Assembly: GCF_035994945.1 (NCBI RefSeq)
Contig: NZ_CP108677.1
Span: forward strand, 3,472,001 to 3,536,000
DNA length: 64,000 bases
Origin: Streptomyces sp. NBC_01216
Lineage (GTDB): Bacteria > Actinomycetota > Actinomycetes > Streptomycetales > Streptomycetaceae
Direction of reading: 5' to 3'
Shown here: piece by piece, positions 36,893-45,980 of the stretch
How positions within the stretch are numbered: position 1 is the stretch's first letter
How the letters are laid out: each line of letters starts with the position of its first letter
Notes under the pieces: model-generated
Seen by the model: only the letters and a program-made list of their open reading frames with translations
Told to the model about the DNA's origin: nothing
The model's database searches: none
Program-made: the position numbers and the translations under genes

Positions 36893-37924
36893 ATGGCGCT
36901 CTCCCTCTATGTCGACACCGCGCGCTGGCGGGCGCACCAGAAGAACGTGGTCGACCGGTTCCCCGGTCTGATCCCGGTCTGCAAGGGCAACGGCTACGGC
37001 TTCGGCCATGAGCGGCTGGCCGAGGAGGCCGCGCGTTTCGGCTCCGACATGCTGGCCGTCGGCACCACCTACGAGGCCGCGAAGATCAAGGACTGGTTCG
37101 GCGGTGACCTGCTGGTCCTCACACCGTTCCGGCGAGGTGAGGAACCGGTTCCGCTGCCGGACCGGGTGGTCCGCTCGGTGTCCTCCGTGGATGGCGTGCA
37201 CGCCCTGGTCGGTGCCCGTGTCGTGATCGAGTGCATGAGCTCGATGAAGCGCCACGGCGTCCGTGAGGAGGACCTGGGCGCGCTGCACGCGGCCATCGAG
37301 GACGTGCGGCTGGAGGGCTTCGCCCTGCACCTGCCGCTCGACCGCACCGACGGCACCGACGCCGTCGAGGAGGTCATCGGCTGGATGGACCGCCTGCGGG
37401 CCGCCCGTCTGCCCCTGCACACCATGTTCGTGAGCCACCTGAAGGCCGAGGAGCAGGCGCGGCTGCGGCAGCAGTTCCCGCAGACCCGGTTCCGCGCCCG
37501 GATCGGCACCCGGCTCTGGCTGGGCGACCACGAGGCGACCGAGTACCGCGGCTCCGTGCTCGACGTCACCCGTGTCGTCAAGGGCGACCGGTTCGGCTAC
37601 CGGCAGCAGAAGGCCGCGTCCGACGGCTGGCTGGTGGTCGTCGCCGGCGGCACCTCGCACGGGGTCGGCCTGGAGGCGCCCAAGGCGATGCACGGGGTGA
37701 TGCCCCGGGCGAAGGGGGTGGCCCGCGCGGGTCTGGCGACCGTCAACCGGAACCTCTCGCCGTTCGTCTGGGCCGGCAAGCAGCGCTGGTTCGCCGAGCC
37801 GCCGCACATGCAGGTGTCGATCCTGTTCGTGCCGGCCGACGCACAGGAGCCGAAGGTCGGCGACGAACTGGTGGCCCACCTGCGCCACACGACCACCCAG
37901 TTCGACCGGCTCGTCGAGCACTGA
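36893..37924 (+). CDS. Alanine racemase-like PLP protein
   Basis: 343-residue fold-type III PLP protein. The PLP lysine lies in PVCKGNGYGFGHERL (K31), corresponding to the VKANAYGHG motif of alanine racemases, and a candidate second catalytic Tyr occurs in KGDRFGYRQQ. The protein is about 30-40 residues shorter than typical Alr. It follows femX on the same strand, which suggests a cell-wall role, but the amino acid is not known. The main Alr may be elsewhere. Confidence 0.85.
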   Translation: MALSLYVDTARWRAHQKNVVDRFPGLIPVCKGNGYGFGHERLAEEAARFGSDMLAVGTTYEAAKIKDWFGGDLLVLTPFRRGEEPVPLPDRVVRSVSSVDGVHALVGARVVIECMSSMKRHGVREEDLGALHAAIEDVRLEGFALHLPLDRTDGTDAVEEVIGWMDRLRAARLPLHTMFVSHLKAEEQARLRQQFPQTRFRARIGTRLWLGDHEATEYRGSVLDVTRVVKGDRFGYRQQKAASDGWLVVVAGGTSHGVGLEAPKAMHGVMPRAKGVARAGLATVNRNLSPFVWAGKQRWFAEPPHMQVSILFVPADAQEPKVGDELVAHLRHTTTQFDRLVEH

Positions 37925-37928
37925 GCGG

Positions 37929-37958
37929 GCGGGCCGGACCTCCGGGGGTCCGGCCCGC
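37929..37958 (+). terminator. Hairpin terminator after the racemase-like gene
   Basis: Perfect 12-bp stem GCGGGCCGGACC / GGTCCGGCCCGC with a 6-nt loop, 4 bp after the stop. Confidence 0.75.
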
Positions 37959-38032
37959 CGAGGTCCTGCCCGCGCCGCACCGGTGGCGCCCGGGTATCGG
38001 CCGGACGCAACCGGGACGGGCCCCGCCCGGTC

Positions 38033-39526
38033 CTACTCCCGGACCACGCCCCACTCCACCAGGGGCCCCTCCGCCGTCTGCGCCGCGTGCCGGGCCGGAT
38101 GCGCGGCCCGGCCCCGCACGAAGACGTCCTCCGCGCCGTCCAGGACGCCCCCGGAGGGGTCGTCCGAGCCGTCCTGCCGCACCACGTCCCGTTCGGGCGC
38201 CAGCACGTCACGCACGACCACGGCACACAGGTACAGCGTGCCGAGGAGGTGCAGGACGAGGACGAAGTGATAGCCGTCCGTGGGCAGCCCCTGCTTGTTG
38301 CCGCTGGTGGTGAAGGCCAGGTACATCCAGATGCCCAGGAAGTACAGGACCTCACACGCCTGCCAGACGAGGAAGTCACGCCAGCGCGGCCGGGCGAGCG
38401 CGGCCAGCGGGATGAGCCACAGCACGTACTGCGGGGAGTACACCTTGTTGGACAGCGCGAAGGCGGCCACGACCAGGAAGGCGAGCTGAGCGAAGCGGGG
38501 CCGGCGGGGCGCGGTGAGCGTCAGCGCGCCCAGGCCCGCGCAGGCGAACAGCATCAGCAGGATCGCGAGGACGTTCGCGGTACCGGGCGGGATCTGCGTA
38601 CCCGTGCGCTGGCTGATCAGCAGCCACACCGAGCCGAAGTCCACGCTCCGTTCCGTGCTGAAGGCGTAGAACTGCTTCCACCCCTCAGGGGCGAGCAGCA
38701 TGACCGGCAGGTTCACCGCCAGCCAGGCGCCGGCCGCTCCGAGGCATGCCGTGCCGAACGCGCGCCACTTGCCGGCCCGCCAGCAGAGCAGCAGCAGCGG
38801 GCCGAGCAGCAGGACCGGATAGAGCTTCGCGGCGGTGGCGAGCCCGATGAGGATGCCGAAGGCCACCACCCGGCTCCGTGACCACATCAACACCGCGGCG
38901 GCGGTGAGCGCGACGGCCAGCAGGTCCCAGTTGATGGTCGCGGTGAGGGCGAACGCGGGCGCCAGGGCGACGAGGAGCGCGTCCCAGGGCCGGCGGCGAT
39001 GGGTCCGCGCGACACAGACGGCCATGACGGCGGCGCACACCAGCAGCATCGCCGCGTTGATCATCCAGTACGTCTGCTCGCGGTGCATCATGTCGGTCCC
39101 GCCGGGCGTCAGCCAGGCCGCGACTTCCATGAAGAGCCCCGTCAGGACGGGGTACTCCAGGAACCCTATGTCGCCGGTGAGCCGGTCGAAGTAGGGCACG
39201 AGCCCCTCGGCGAAGCCCCGGGCGACGAAGAGGTGCGGAACGTCCGAGTAGCAGGCGTGGGTGTACTGGGAGGTGGTGCCCCGGAACCAGGCCCAGTCGT
39301 AGCAGGGGATCTTCTGCACCATGCCGAGCGCGAACATCCCGATGGCGACCAGCACGATGACCCTCACCGGGGTGAGGGGCCCGGTGCCGAGCCGGGCGTG
39401 GCGACCCATCGGCCCGCCGATCAGCTCACTGCCCGCCGCGGCGACCTCGTCCCGCTGGGTGGGGCACACCACCGGGAGGTCCTGCGGCCGGTCCTGTCGC
39501 GGACTCGTCTTGTGGAGGCTGGGCAT
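38033..39526 (-). CDS. GT87-family (DUF2029) membrane mannosyltransferase-like protein
   Basis: 497-residue polytopic membrane protein with about ten helices. It resembles GT-C fold glycosyltransferases of family 87, which use polyprenyl-phosphate sugars in actinobacteria (PimE/AftC relatives). The GT-C-like region after helix 1 contains WAWFRGTTSQYTHACYSDVP and FLEYPVLTGLFM. The C-terminal 45 residues are charged and cytoplasmic. ATG 39526 has AGGA upstream. It follows the PBP gene on the same strand but is separated by a terminator. Confidence 0.83.
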   Translation of the reverse strand: MPSLHKTSPRQDRPQDLPVVCPTQRDEVAAAGSELIGGPMGRHARLGTGPLTPVRVIVLVAIGMFALGMVQKIPCYDWAWFRGTTSQYTHACYSDVPHLFVARGFAEGLVPYFDRLTGDIGFLEYPVLTGLFMEVAAWLTPGGTDMMHREQTYWMINAAMLLVCAAVMAVCVARTHRRRPWDALLVALAPAFALTATINWDLLAVALTAAAVLMWSRSRVVAFGILIGLATAAKLYPVLLLGPLLLLCWRAGKWRAFGTACLGAAGAWLAVNLPVMLLAPEGWKQFYAFSTERSVDFGSVWLLISQRTGTQIPPGTANVLAILLMLFACAGLGALTLTAPRRPRFAQLAFLVVAAFALSNKVYSPQYVLWLIPLAALARPRWRDFLVWQACEVLYFLGIWMYLAFTTSGNKQGLPTDGYHFVLVLHLLGTLYLCAVVVRDVLAPERDVVRQDGSDDPSGGVLDGAEDVFVRGRAAHPARHAAQTAEGPLVEWGVVRE

Positions 39527-39560
39527 GGGGACATCCTGCCGTACCCCCCGGGAAACGCGA

Positions 39561-39617
39561 CGAGGGCCGCCGCGCCCGACGCGTACACGGGGTACGGATC
39601 GGGTGCGGCGGCCCTCG
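39561..39617 (-). terminator. Hairpin terminator after the PBP gene
   Basis: 19-bp stem CGAGGGCCGCCGCGCCCGA / TCGGGTGCGGCGGCCCTCG with one G-T pair and a 19-nt loop, 17 bp beyond the PBP stop. Confidence 0.8.
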
Positions 39618-39633
39618 GGGTGGCGGCGGCGGG

Positions 39634-42363
39634 TCAGCCGCCCAGCCAGCCGGCTCCGCCGTTGGGGCGTCCGCCGCCACCGTTGCCGGTGCTGGGGGAG
39701 TCCGTCGGGGTCGGTGTCGGCGTGCCGGTGGACCCGTCGGTCGTGCCGGTCGAACCGCCGTTGTCGTTGCCCGAGGTGACGCCACCGTCCTGGCCACCGG
39801 CCGCGTTGCACTGCCAGTCCCAGACGTCACAGGTCTTGTCCGGCTTGCCCGGGGTCTTGGTGGGGGTGGTCTCGGACGGCGTCTCGGACGGCGTCTCCGA
39901 GGGGGTCTCGGACGGCGTCTCGGTCGGGGTCGGCGTCGGGCTGGGGGCGCCGCCGCCGTAGACCGCCTCCGCGTCGAGGTCCTCCGGCTCGGGGAAGGAC
40001 ATGACCTTCTGTCCCTTGTGGGCCTCGGTCATGTAGTCGTGCCAGATCCGCGAGGGGAACGACGAGCCGTGGATCTTGGGCTGGTTCCCGGTGCCGTACA
40101 TGGACTCGAACTTGCGCTTCGTGTTCTTGGCGTCGTCGTCGAAGCGGTACATGTCGATCGCGGTGGACAGCTGCGGCGTGTAGCCCACGAACCAGGCGGA
40201 GTTGTTGCCATCGGTGGTACCGGTCTTCCCGGCCGCCTCACGGCCGTCGAGCCGGGCCTTCGTACCGGTGCCCTTCTCGACGACGTCCTTGAGCACATCG
40301 GTGATGTTTCCGGCGACAGCGGTCGAGAAGACCCGCTTTCCCACCGTCTTGTGCTCGTAGACGACCTGGCCCTTTTCCTGAACCTTCGTCACGGAGAACG
40401 GGTCGTTGCGCTCGCCGTTGTTGGCGAAGGTCGAGTAGGAGCCGGCCATCCGGATCGCGCTCGGGTCGGAGATACCCAGGGAGAACGACGGCACGTTGGC
40501 CTTCACCAGCGAGCCCTCGAGCAGCCCGGCGTCGATCGCGGCCTCGCGGACCTTGTCGATGCCGACGTCCATGCCGAGCTGGACGTAGGGGGAGTTGGCG
40601 GAGCGCATCATGGCTTCGCGGAGGTTCATGTCCTTGTAGCTCGCGTCGTCGTCGTTGACCTGGAGCCACTCCCTGCCGTTCTCGTCGTGCCAGATCGAGC
40701 CGTCATAGCGCTTGATGCGCAGCTTGTTCTGACCGTTGTAGCGGCTCTTGTCGGGGTCGACCCGGGTGCGGGTGGAGGCGTCCTGGACCTCACCTCGGTC
40801 GGGGTCCCGCACGCCGTCCCGCATCGCCGCGGCCAGCACGAAGGGCTTGAAGGTCGATCCGACCTGGGCACCGGTCTGGTCGGCGTTGTTGGTGAAGTGC
40901 GTGGTGGCGTTGGTCCCGCCGTAGATCGCGACGATCGCCCCGGTCCTCGGGTCCACCGAGGCGCCGCCGAACTGGACGTGGGTGTCCGTCTTCGGCCGCT
41001 TCTTCGGGTCGATGTACTCCTTGTAGACCTTCTGGACGGCCTTCTCCAGGGCGTTGACCTTCTTCTTGTCGAAGGTCGTGTAGATCTCGAACCCGCCGCG
41101 CGCGAGATCCTTCTCCGTGTAGCCGTCTTCGTTGTTGTTGATGAAGTACGCCTTCGCCAGGCTCACCAGGTAGCCGGTCTGGCCGCTCAGTGCCGCGCTC
41201 TTCTTCGGCGGCTGGGGCATCGGGAACTCGGCGTACTTGGCCCGCTCGCCCGAGTCGAGGTGCCCGTCCTTCACCATCTCGTCGAGGATCCAGCCCCACC
41301 GGTCCTTGGCCCGCTTGGTGTTGGCGGCCTCGGTGGCGTCACGATCGATCTCGGGGGAGCCGGCCGGGTCGTAGTAGGTGGCGCCCTTGAGCAGCGAGGC
41401 CAGGAAGGCGCACTCGCTGGGGTCGAGCTCCTTGGCGTCCTTGCCGTAGTAGGTGCGGGCCGCTGCCTGGATTCCGTAGGCCCCGCGCCCGTAGTAGGAC
41501 GTGTTCAGGTAGCCCGCCATGATCTCGTTCTTGTTCAGGTCGGTGCCGACCTTTATCGAGATGAAGAGTTCCTTCACCTTGCGGGTCAGGGTCTGCGACT
41601 GGTCGGCGAGCCGGTTGTTCTTCACGTACTGCTGGGTGATGGTCGAGCCGCCCTGGGTGTCCCCGCCCTTGGCCATGTTCCACACGGCGCGCGCGATTCC
41701 CATCGGGTCGACGCCGGAGTCATCGCGGAACGTCTTGTTCTCGGCCGAGATCACCGCTTCCTGCATCGCCAGCGGAATGGCCTCGATGCCGATGATCTGC
41801 CGGTTGACCTCGCCACCGGTCGCGGCCATCTGCGTGCCGTCGGACCAGTAGTAGACGTTGTTCTGCGCCTTGGCTGCCAGGTCCTCGTTGGGGACGCCCA
41901 CCATGGCGTACGCGATGGTCGCGGCGCCCATCAGGCTGCCGAAGAAGCCGAGGACCAGGCCCGTCGTCAGCTTCCAGGAGGGCAGCCAGCGACGCCAGCC
42001 GTACTTGCCGGACCGCGGATAGTCGATCAGTCGTTTCCGGCCCGGCGGACGACCCCCGCGGCCCCGTCCGGGACCACCTTCGTGTCCGCCGCCTCCGCCG
42101 CCTCGGCGGCCACCGCCGGGACCCCCCGGGCCGGCGCCCTCGGGACCGCGCCGTCGGCCGCCGCCGCGCTGGGCGGCACGCCGGGCCTCGGCCCGTCCGC
42201 CGTAGGGCCGCTCCTCCCCGTACCCGGACGAGGGGGATCCCGTACTGACATCCCGCGCCTGGGGCGCCCTGCGGCCCGCGGGCTGCTGGGCGGCGCGCCG
42301 AGCCGCAACGCGACCGCCACTGGGCGGTTGGGGCTGCGGCATTCTGCGACGGTGCTCGCTCAT
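39634..42363 (-). CDS. Bifunctional class A penicillin-binding protein
   Basis: 909-residue class A PBP that polymerises and cross-links peptidoglycan. Residues 1-130 are a cytoplasmic Arg/Gly/Pro-rich tail and 133-154 the membrane anchor. The GT51 domain (about 170-360) has catalytic E208 in ISAENKTF and the GGSTITQQYVKN motif. The transpeptidase domain has S503TFK506, SAN (588-590) and KTG (713-715). The C-terminal tail is low complexity, with TPSE repeats, then a CX5C segment and Gly/Asn-rich sequence. ATG 42363 has GAGGAG upstream. It is divergent from the PadR gene. Confidence 0.95.
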   Translation of the reverse strand: MSEHRRRMPQPQPPSGGRVAARRAAQQPAGRRAPQARDVSTGSPSSGYGEERPYGGRAEARRAAQRGGGRRRGPEGAGPGGPGGGRRGGGGGGHEGGPGRGRGGRPPGRKRLIDYPRSGKYGWRRWLPSWKLTTGLVLGFFGSLMGAATIAYAMVGVPNEDLAAKAQNNVYYWSDGTQMAATGGEVNRQIIGIEAIPLAMQEAVISAENKTFRDDSGVDPMGIARAVWNMAKGGDTQGGSTITQQYVKNNRLADQSQTLTRKVKELFISIKVGTDLNKNEIMAGYLNTSYYGRGAYGIQAAARTYYGKDAKELDPSECAFLASLLKGATYYDPAGSPEIDRDATEAANTKRAKDRWGWILDEMVKDGHLDSGERAKYAEFPMPQPPKKSAALSGQTGYLVSLAKAYFINNNEDGYTEKDLARGGFEIYTTFDKKKVNALEKAVQKVYKEYIDPKKRPKTDTHVQFGGASVDPRTGAIVAIYGGTNATTHFTNNADQTGAQVGSTFKPFVLAAAMRDGVRDPDRGEVQDASTRTRVDPDKSRYNGQNKLRIKRYDGSIWHDENGREWLQVNDDDASYKDMNLREAMMRSANSPYVQLGMDVGIDKVREAAIDAGLLEGSLVKANVPSFSLGISDPSAIRMAGSYSTFANNGERNDPFSVTKVQEKGQVVYEHKTVGKRVFSTAVAGNITDVLKDVVEKGTGTKARLDGREAAGKTGTTDGNNSAWFVGYTPQLSTAIDMYRFDDDAKNTKRKFESMYGTGNQPKIHGSSFPSRIWHDYMTEAHKGQKVMSFPEPEDLDAEAVYGGGAPSPTPTPTETPSETPSETPSETPSETTPTKTPGKPDKTCDVWDWQCNAAGGQDGGVTSGNDNGGSTGTTDGSTGTPTPTPTDSPSTGNGGGGRPNGGAGWLGG

Positions 42364-42670
42364 CGAACGACTACTCCTCGGGCAGGCGCGTACGCCTGGA
42401 AGCGGCAGTTGAGTTCCGGTCCCCCCGAAATGCGCACGGACACGCCCCATGGGAGGCCGTTCCGTACTGCAGCCGGTCACCTGGATCACTGACGCCTCGC
42501 GGTGTCGCCTGGTTCCCGGTGGTCTGCATGCCGCACAGACTACGCACGGCCAAAACCCACCTAGGGCCAAAGTTCACCCCAAAACAGTCATGTCGACTGC
42601 TGCGAATTGATGATGTGACGCCGGTCACCACGACCCCACTTGTCGCAACAGAATCGTCGTTCTATCGTCA

Positions 42671-42693
42671 TGATGTATCGAGTCGATACATCA
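42671..42693. promoter_or_regulatory. Perfect palindromic operator before the PadR gene
   Basis: Perfect inverted repeat with 11-bp arms TGATGTATCGA / TCGATACATCA around one base, 38 bp before the PadR ATG. PadR repressors commonly bind ATGTATC-like dyads of this kind, so autorepression and perhaps control of the divergent PBP gene are likely. It lies in the divergent region 42364-42731. Confidence 0.75.
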
Positions 42694-42731
42694 GCACGGC
42701 ATAAGGGTCCTTACGGCGGAGGAGGCGACGG

Positions 42732-43421
42732 ATGAGCAGACGCTCCGGAATCCTCGAGTTCGCCGTTCTCGGCCTGCTCAGAGAAGCCCCGATGCACGGG
42801 TACGAGCTGCGCAAACGGCTCAACACCTCGCTGGGGATCTTCCGGGCCTTCAGCTACGGGACCCTCTACCCCTGCCTCAAGACGCTGGTCGGGAACGGCT
42901 GGTTGATCGAGGAGCCCGGCAGTGCCCCGGAGGACGCGCTCGCCGCGTCACTCGCGGGGCGCCGCGCCAAGATCGTCTATCGGTTGACGGCCGAAGGTAA
43001 GGAACACTTCGAGGAGCTCCTCTCCCACGCCGGTCCGGACGCCTGGGAGGACGAACACTTCGCCGCTCGGTTCGCCTTCTTCGGCCAGACCGAGCGCGAG
43101 GTGCGGATGCGGGTACTGGAAGGCCGCCGCAGCCGGCTGGAGGAGCGCCTGGAGAAGATGCGCGCCTCTCTCGCCCGGACACGCGAGCGCCTCGACGACT
43201 ACACACTTGAGCTTCAGCGCCACGGAATGGAATCCGTGGAGCGCGAAGTGCGCTGGCTGAACGAGCTCATCGAGAGCGAGCGGGCGGGGCGGGATCAGCG
43301 ATCCGGTCCCGGCAGCCCCGAGGGCGCCGCTCAGCAGGACAACAATTCTGGAGAAACGGGCGGTCTGCCCCGGCACGGGGGCAGCACCCGGCCGGATCCG
43401 TCCGACGACACCGCCAAGTGA
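42732..43421 (+). CDS. PadR-family transcriptional regulator
   Basis: 229-residue PadR. The N-terminal winged helix is [30 protein letters not shown], and [17 protein letters not shown]; the C-terminal domain is a long coiled coil (about 115-195, [20 protein letters not shown]) for dimerisation. The last 40 residues are disordered. ATG 42732 has GGAGGAGGCGACGG. It is followed by ino1 (49 bp gap), which it probably regulates or is co-transcribed with. Confidence 0.93.
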   Translation: MSRRSGILEFAVLGLLREAPMHGYELRKRLNTSLGIFRAFSYGTLYPCLKTLVGNGWLIEEPGSAPEDALAASLAGRRAKIVYRLTAEGKEHFEELLSHAGPDAWEDEHFAARFAFFGQTEREVRMRVLEGRRSRLEERLEKMRASLARTRERLDDYTLELQRHGMESVEREVRWLNELIESERAGRDQRSGPGSPEGAAQQDNNSGETGGLPRHGGSTRPDPSDDTAK

Positions 43422-43470
43422 AACCCTGCTACCCGCAGGGCTTCCACGATCACACAGGGAGCAACCGGAA

Positions 43471-44553
43471 ATGGGTTCGGTTCGCGTAGCCATCGTCGGC
43501 GTGGGCAACTGCGCCGCCTCACTGGTGCAGGGCGTCGAGTACTACAAGGACGCCGACCCGGCGGCCAAGGTGCCCGGCCTCATGCACGTCCAGTTCGGCG
43601 ACTACCACGTCGGTGACGTCGAGTTCGTCGCCGCCTTCGACGTCGACGCCAAGAAGGTCGGCCTCGACCTCTCCGACGCCATCGGCGCCAGCGAGAACAA
43701 CACCATCAAGATCTGCGATGTCCCGAGCAAGGGCGTCACCGTTCAGCGCGGTCACACGCTCGACGGTCTCGGCAAGTACTACCGCATGACCATCGAGGAG
43801 TCCGCAGAGGAGCCGGTGGACGTCGTCCAGGTCCTCAAGGACAAGCAGGTCGACGTGCTCGTCTGCTACCTGCCCGTGGGTTCCGAGGACGCGGCGAAGT
43901 TCTACGCGCAGTGCGCCATCGACGCCAAGGTCGCCTTCGTCAACGCCCTCCCGGTCTTCATCGCCGGCACCAAGGAGTGGGCGGACAAGTTCACCGAGGC
44001 CGGTGTGCCGATCGTCGGTGACGACATCAAGTCCCAGGTCGGCGCGACCATCACGCACCGCGTGATGGCCAAGCTGTTCGAGGACCGCGGTGTCCGCCTT
44101 GAGCGCACGATGCAGCTCAACGTCGGCGGCAACATGGACTTCAAGAACATGCTCGAGCGCGACCGCCTCGAGTCGAAGAAGATCTCGAAGACTCAGGCCG
44201 TCACCTCGCAGATCCCCGACCGCGAGCTGGGCGAGAAGAACGTCCACATCGGACCGTCGGACTACGTGGCCTGGCTGGACGACCGCAAGTGGGCATACGT
44301 CCGCCTCGAAGGCCGCGCCTTCGGCGACGTCCCGCTGAACCTCGAGTACAAGCTCGAGGTGTGGGACTCCCCGAACTCGGCCGGTGTCATCATCGACGCC
44401 CTGCGTGCCGCGAAGATCGCCAAGGACCGGGGTATCGGTGGCCCCATCCTCTCCGCGTCCTCGTACTTCATGAAGTCTCCGCCGGTGCAGTACTTCGACG
44501 ACGAGGCCCTGGCCAACGTCGAGAAGTTCATCAAGGGCGAGGTCGAGCGCTAA
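43471..44553 (+). CDS. ino1: myo-Inositol-1-phosphate synthase (Ino1)
   Basis: 360-residue NAD-dependent enzyme converting glucose 6-phosphate to 1L-myo-inositol 1-phosphate, the first step to mycothiol and phosphatidylinositol. The N-terminal Rossmann start [20 protein letters not shown] and the SNTI-like [13 protein letters not shown] are typical of the actinobacterial type. [12 protein letters not shown] (around residue 220) and SKTQAVTSQ are conserved. ATG 43471 with GGAGCAACCGGAA. A strong terminator follows. Confidence 0.97.
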   Translation: MGSVRVAIVGVGNCAASLVQGVEYYKDADPAAKVPGLMHVQFGDYHVGDVEFVAAFDVDAKKVGLDLSDAIGASENNTIKICDVPSKGVTVQRGHTLDGLGKYYRMTIEESAEEPVDVVQVLKDKQVDVLVCYLPVGSEDAAKFYAQCAIDAKVAFVNALPVFIAGTKEWADKFTEAGVPIVGDDIKSQVGATITHRVMAKLFEDRGVRLERTMQLNVGGNMDFKNMLERDRLESKKISKTQAVTSQIPDRELGEKNVHIGPSDYVAWLDDRKWAYVRLEGRAFGDVPLNLEYKLEVWDSPNSAGVIIDALRAAKIAKDRGIGGPILSASSYFMKSPPVQYFDDEALANVEKFIKGEVER

Positions 44554-44574
44554 GCGCCCACCCACGCGTCGCAC

Positions 44575-44606
44575 GAGGGCTCCCGGGTTGTCGCCCGGGA
44601 GCCCTC
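44575..44606 (+). terminator. Strong hairpin terminator after ino1
   Basis: Perfect 13-bp stem GAGGGCTCCCGGG / CCCGGGAGCCCTC with a 6-nt loop, 21 bp after the stop. Confidence 0.88.
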
Positions 44607-44628
44607 CGCGTATGTGAGTCTTGCTGCC

Positions 44629-45888
44629 ATGTCCGTCGTACGTGACCTGCGCACACTCCTGCGCCTGACGAACTTCCGCCGCCTGCTGGCCGTGCGCCTG
44701 CTTTCGCAGAGCGCCGACGGCGTCTACCAGGTGGCGCTCGCCACGTACGTCGTCTTCTCCCCCGAGAAGCAGACCTCACCGACGGCCATCGCCTCGGCGA
44801 TGGCCGTCCTGCTGCTGCCGTACTCCTTCATCGGACCGTTCGCGGGAGTCCTTCTCGATCGCTGGCAACGACGCCAGGTCTTCCTCTACGGCAATCTGCT
44901 GCGCACCGCGCTGGCGTGTGGGACAGCGGGTCTGATGCTGGCATCGGCCCCGGACTGGCTCTTCTACGCCTCGGCGCTGTCCGTGACCGCGGTCAACCGC
45001 TTCGTCCTGGCAGGACTCTCGGCCTCGCTGCCGAGGGTCGTCGACGCCGAACGGCTGGTGGTGGCCAACTCCCTCTCCCCGACCGCCGGCACGGTGGCCG
45101 CGACGCTGGGCGGTGGCCTGGCCTTCGGCGTGCGCCTGGTCTCCTCGGACTCCGATGCGGCGGTCGTCGCACTGGGCGCCCTCCTCTACCTCTGCGCCGC
45201 ACTCGCCTCACTGCGCATGCCTCGCGAACTCCTCGGACCCGACACGGAGCGGACGCGACTCCCCCTGGCCGCCGCACTGACGTCGACAGCGCGTGGACTC
45301 GCGGCCGGCCTGCGCCATCTCGCCGAGCGACGCCCGGCGGCCCAGGCACTGGCCGCGATGACGATGATGCGCTTCTGCTACGGCGCGGTGACCGTCACCG
45401 TGTTCATGCTCTGCCGATACGCCTGGAGCGTCACCGAATCCCAGGGGCTGGCCCTTCTGGGTCTGGCGCTCGTCGTGTCCGGGGCCGGCTTCTTCACCGC
45501 CGCGGTGCTCTCCCCCTGGGCGGTCGGGCGATTCGGCCCGTTCGGCTGGATGGCCCTGTGCGCGGGGAGCGCCGCTGTTCTCGTGCCGGCACTGGGACTG
45601 GCCTTCGCGCCGACGCCGTTCCTGATCTCCGCCTTCATCCTGGGGCTCATCACTCAGGGCACCAAGATCGCGACGGACACCGTGGTCCAGACGACGGTGG
45701 AGGACGCCTATCGCGGGCGGATCTTCTCGCTCTACGACGTGCTCTTCAACGTCGCCTTCGTGAGCGCGGCAGCGATCGCGGCGTTGATGCTGCCACCCGA
45801 CGGCCGGTCCACCCTTCTGATCCTCATGGTCGCCGCACTGTACGCGGCACTCACGCTCCTGCTGCTACGCAGGAAGGCGGTGGGGTGA
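44629..45888 (+). CDS. MFS transporter
   Basis: 419-residue Major Facilitator Superfamily protein with 12 predicted helices. LRLTNFRRLLAVRLLSQSAD starts it, and the loop 2/3 motif appears as GVLLDRWQRRQVFLYGN. It resembles the H+ Antiporter 3/ENTS-like exporter group. Substrate unknown. ATG 44629 lies 22 bp after the ino1 terminator. A pair of parS sites begins directly after the stop. Confidence 0.9.
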   Translation: MSVVRDLRTLLRLTNFRRLLAVRLLSQSADGVYQVALATYVVFSPEKQTSPTAIASAMAVLLLPYSFIGPFAGVLLDRWQRRQVFLYGNLLRTALACGTAGLMLASAPDWLFYASALSVTAVNRFVLAGLSASLPRVVDAERLVVANSLSPTAGTVAATLGGGLAFGVRLVSSDSDAAVVALGALLYLCAALASLRMPRELLGPDTERTRLPLAAALTSTARGLAAGLRHLAERRPAAQALAAMTMMRFCYGAVTVTVFMLCRYAWSVTESQGLALLGLALVVSGAGFFTAAVLSPWAVGRFGPFGWMALCAGSAAVLVPALGLAFAPTPFLISAFILGLITQGTKIATDTVVQTTVEDAYRGRIFSLYDVLFNVAFVSAAAIAALMLPPDGRSTLLILMVAALYAALTLLLLRRKAVG

Positions 45889-45889
45889 T

Positions 45890-45903
45890 GTTTCACGTGA
45901 AAC
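45890..45903. other. parS site 5
   Basis: Perfect GTTTCACGTGAAAC immediately after the MFS stop codon; the first of a pair 62 bp apart. Confidence 0.95.
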
Positions 45904-45925
45904 AGAACCCCACCGCCTTCCCGCC

Positions 45926-45955
45926 GTCGATGTTTGTCGATGTTTGTCGATGTTT
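45926..45955. repeat. Three direct repeats GTCGATGTTT next to parS
   Basis: Exact 10-bp repeats at 45926, 45936 and 45946. The third merges into parS site 6, so the parS core is extended by flanking TCGAT/ATCGA. Confidence 0.9.
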
Positions 45956-45971
45956 CACGTGAAACATCGAC
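45946..45971. other. parS site 6, within a 26-bp perfect palindrome
   Basis: The core GTTTCACGTGAAAC is 45952-45965, and symmetry extends six bases on each side (GTCGAT/ATCGAC). It lies between the convergent MFS and cca genes. Confidence 0.95.
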
Positions 45972-45980
45972 GGGCCATGC

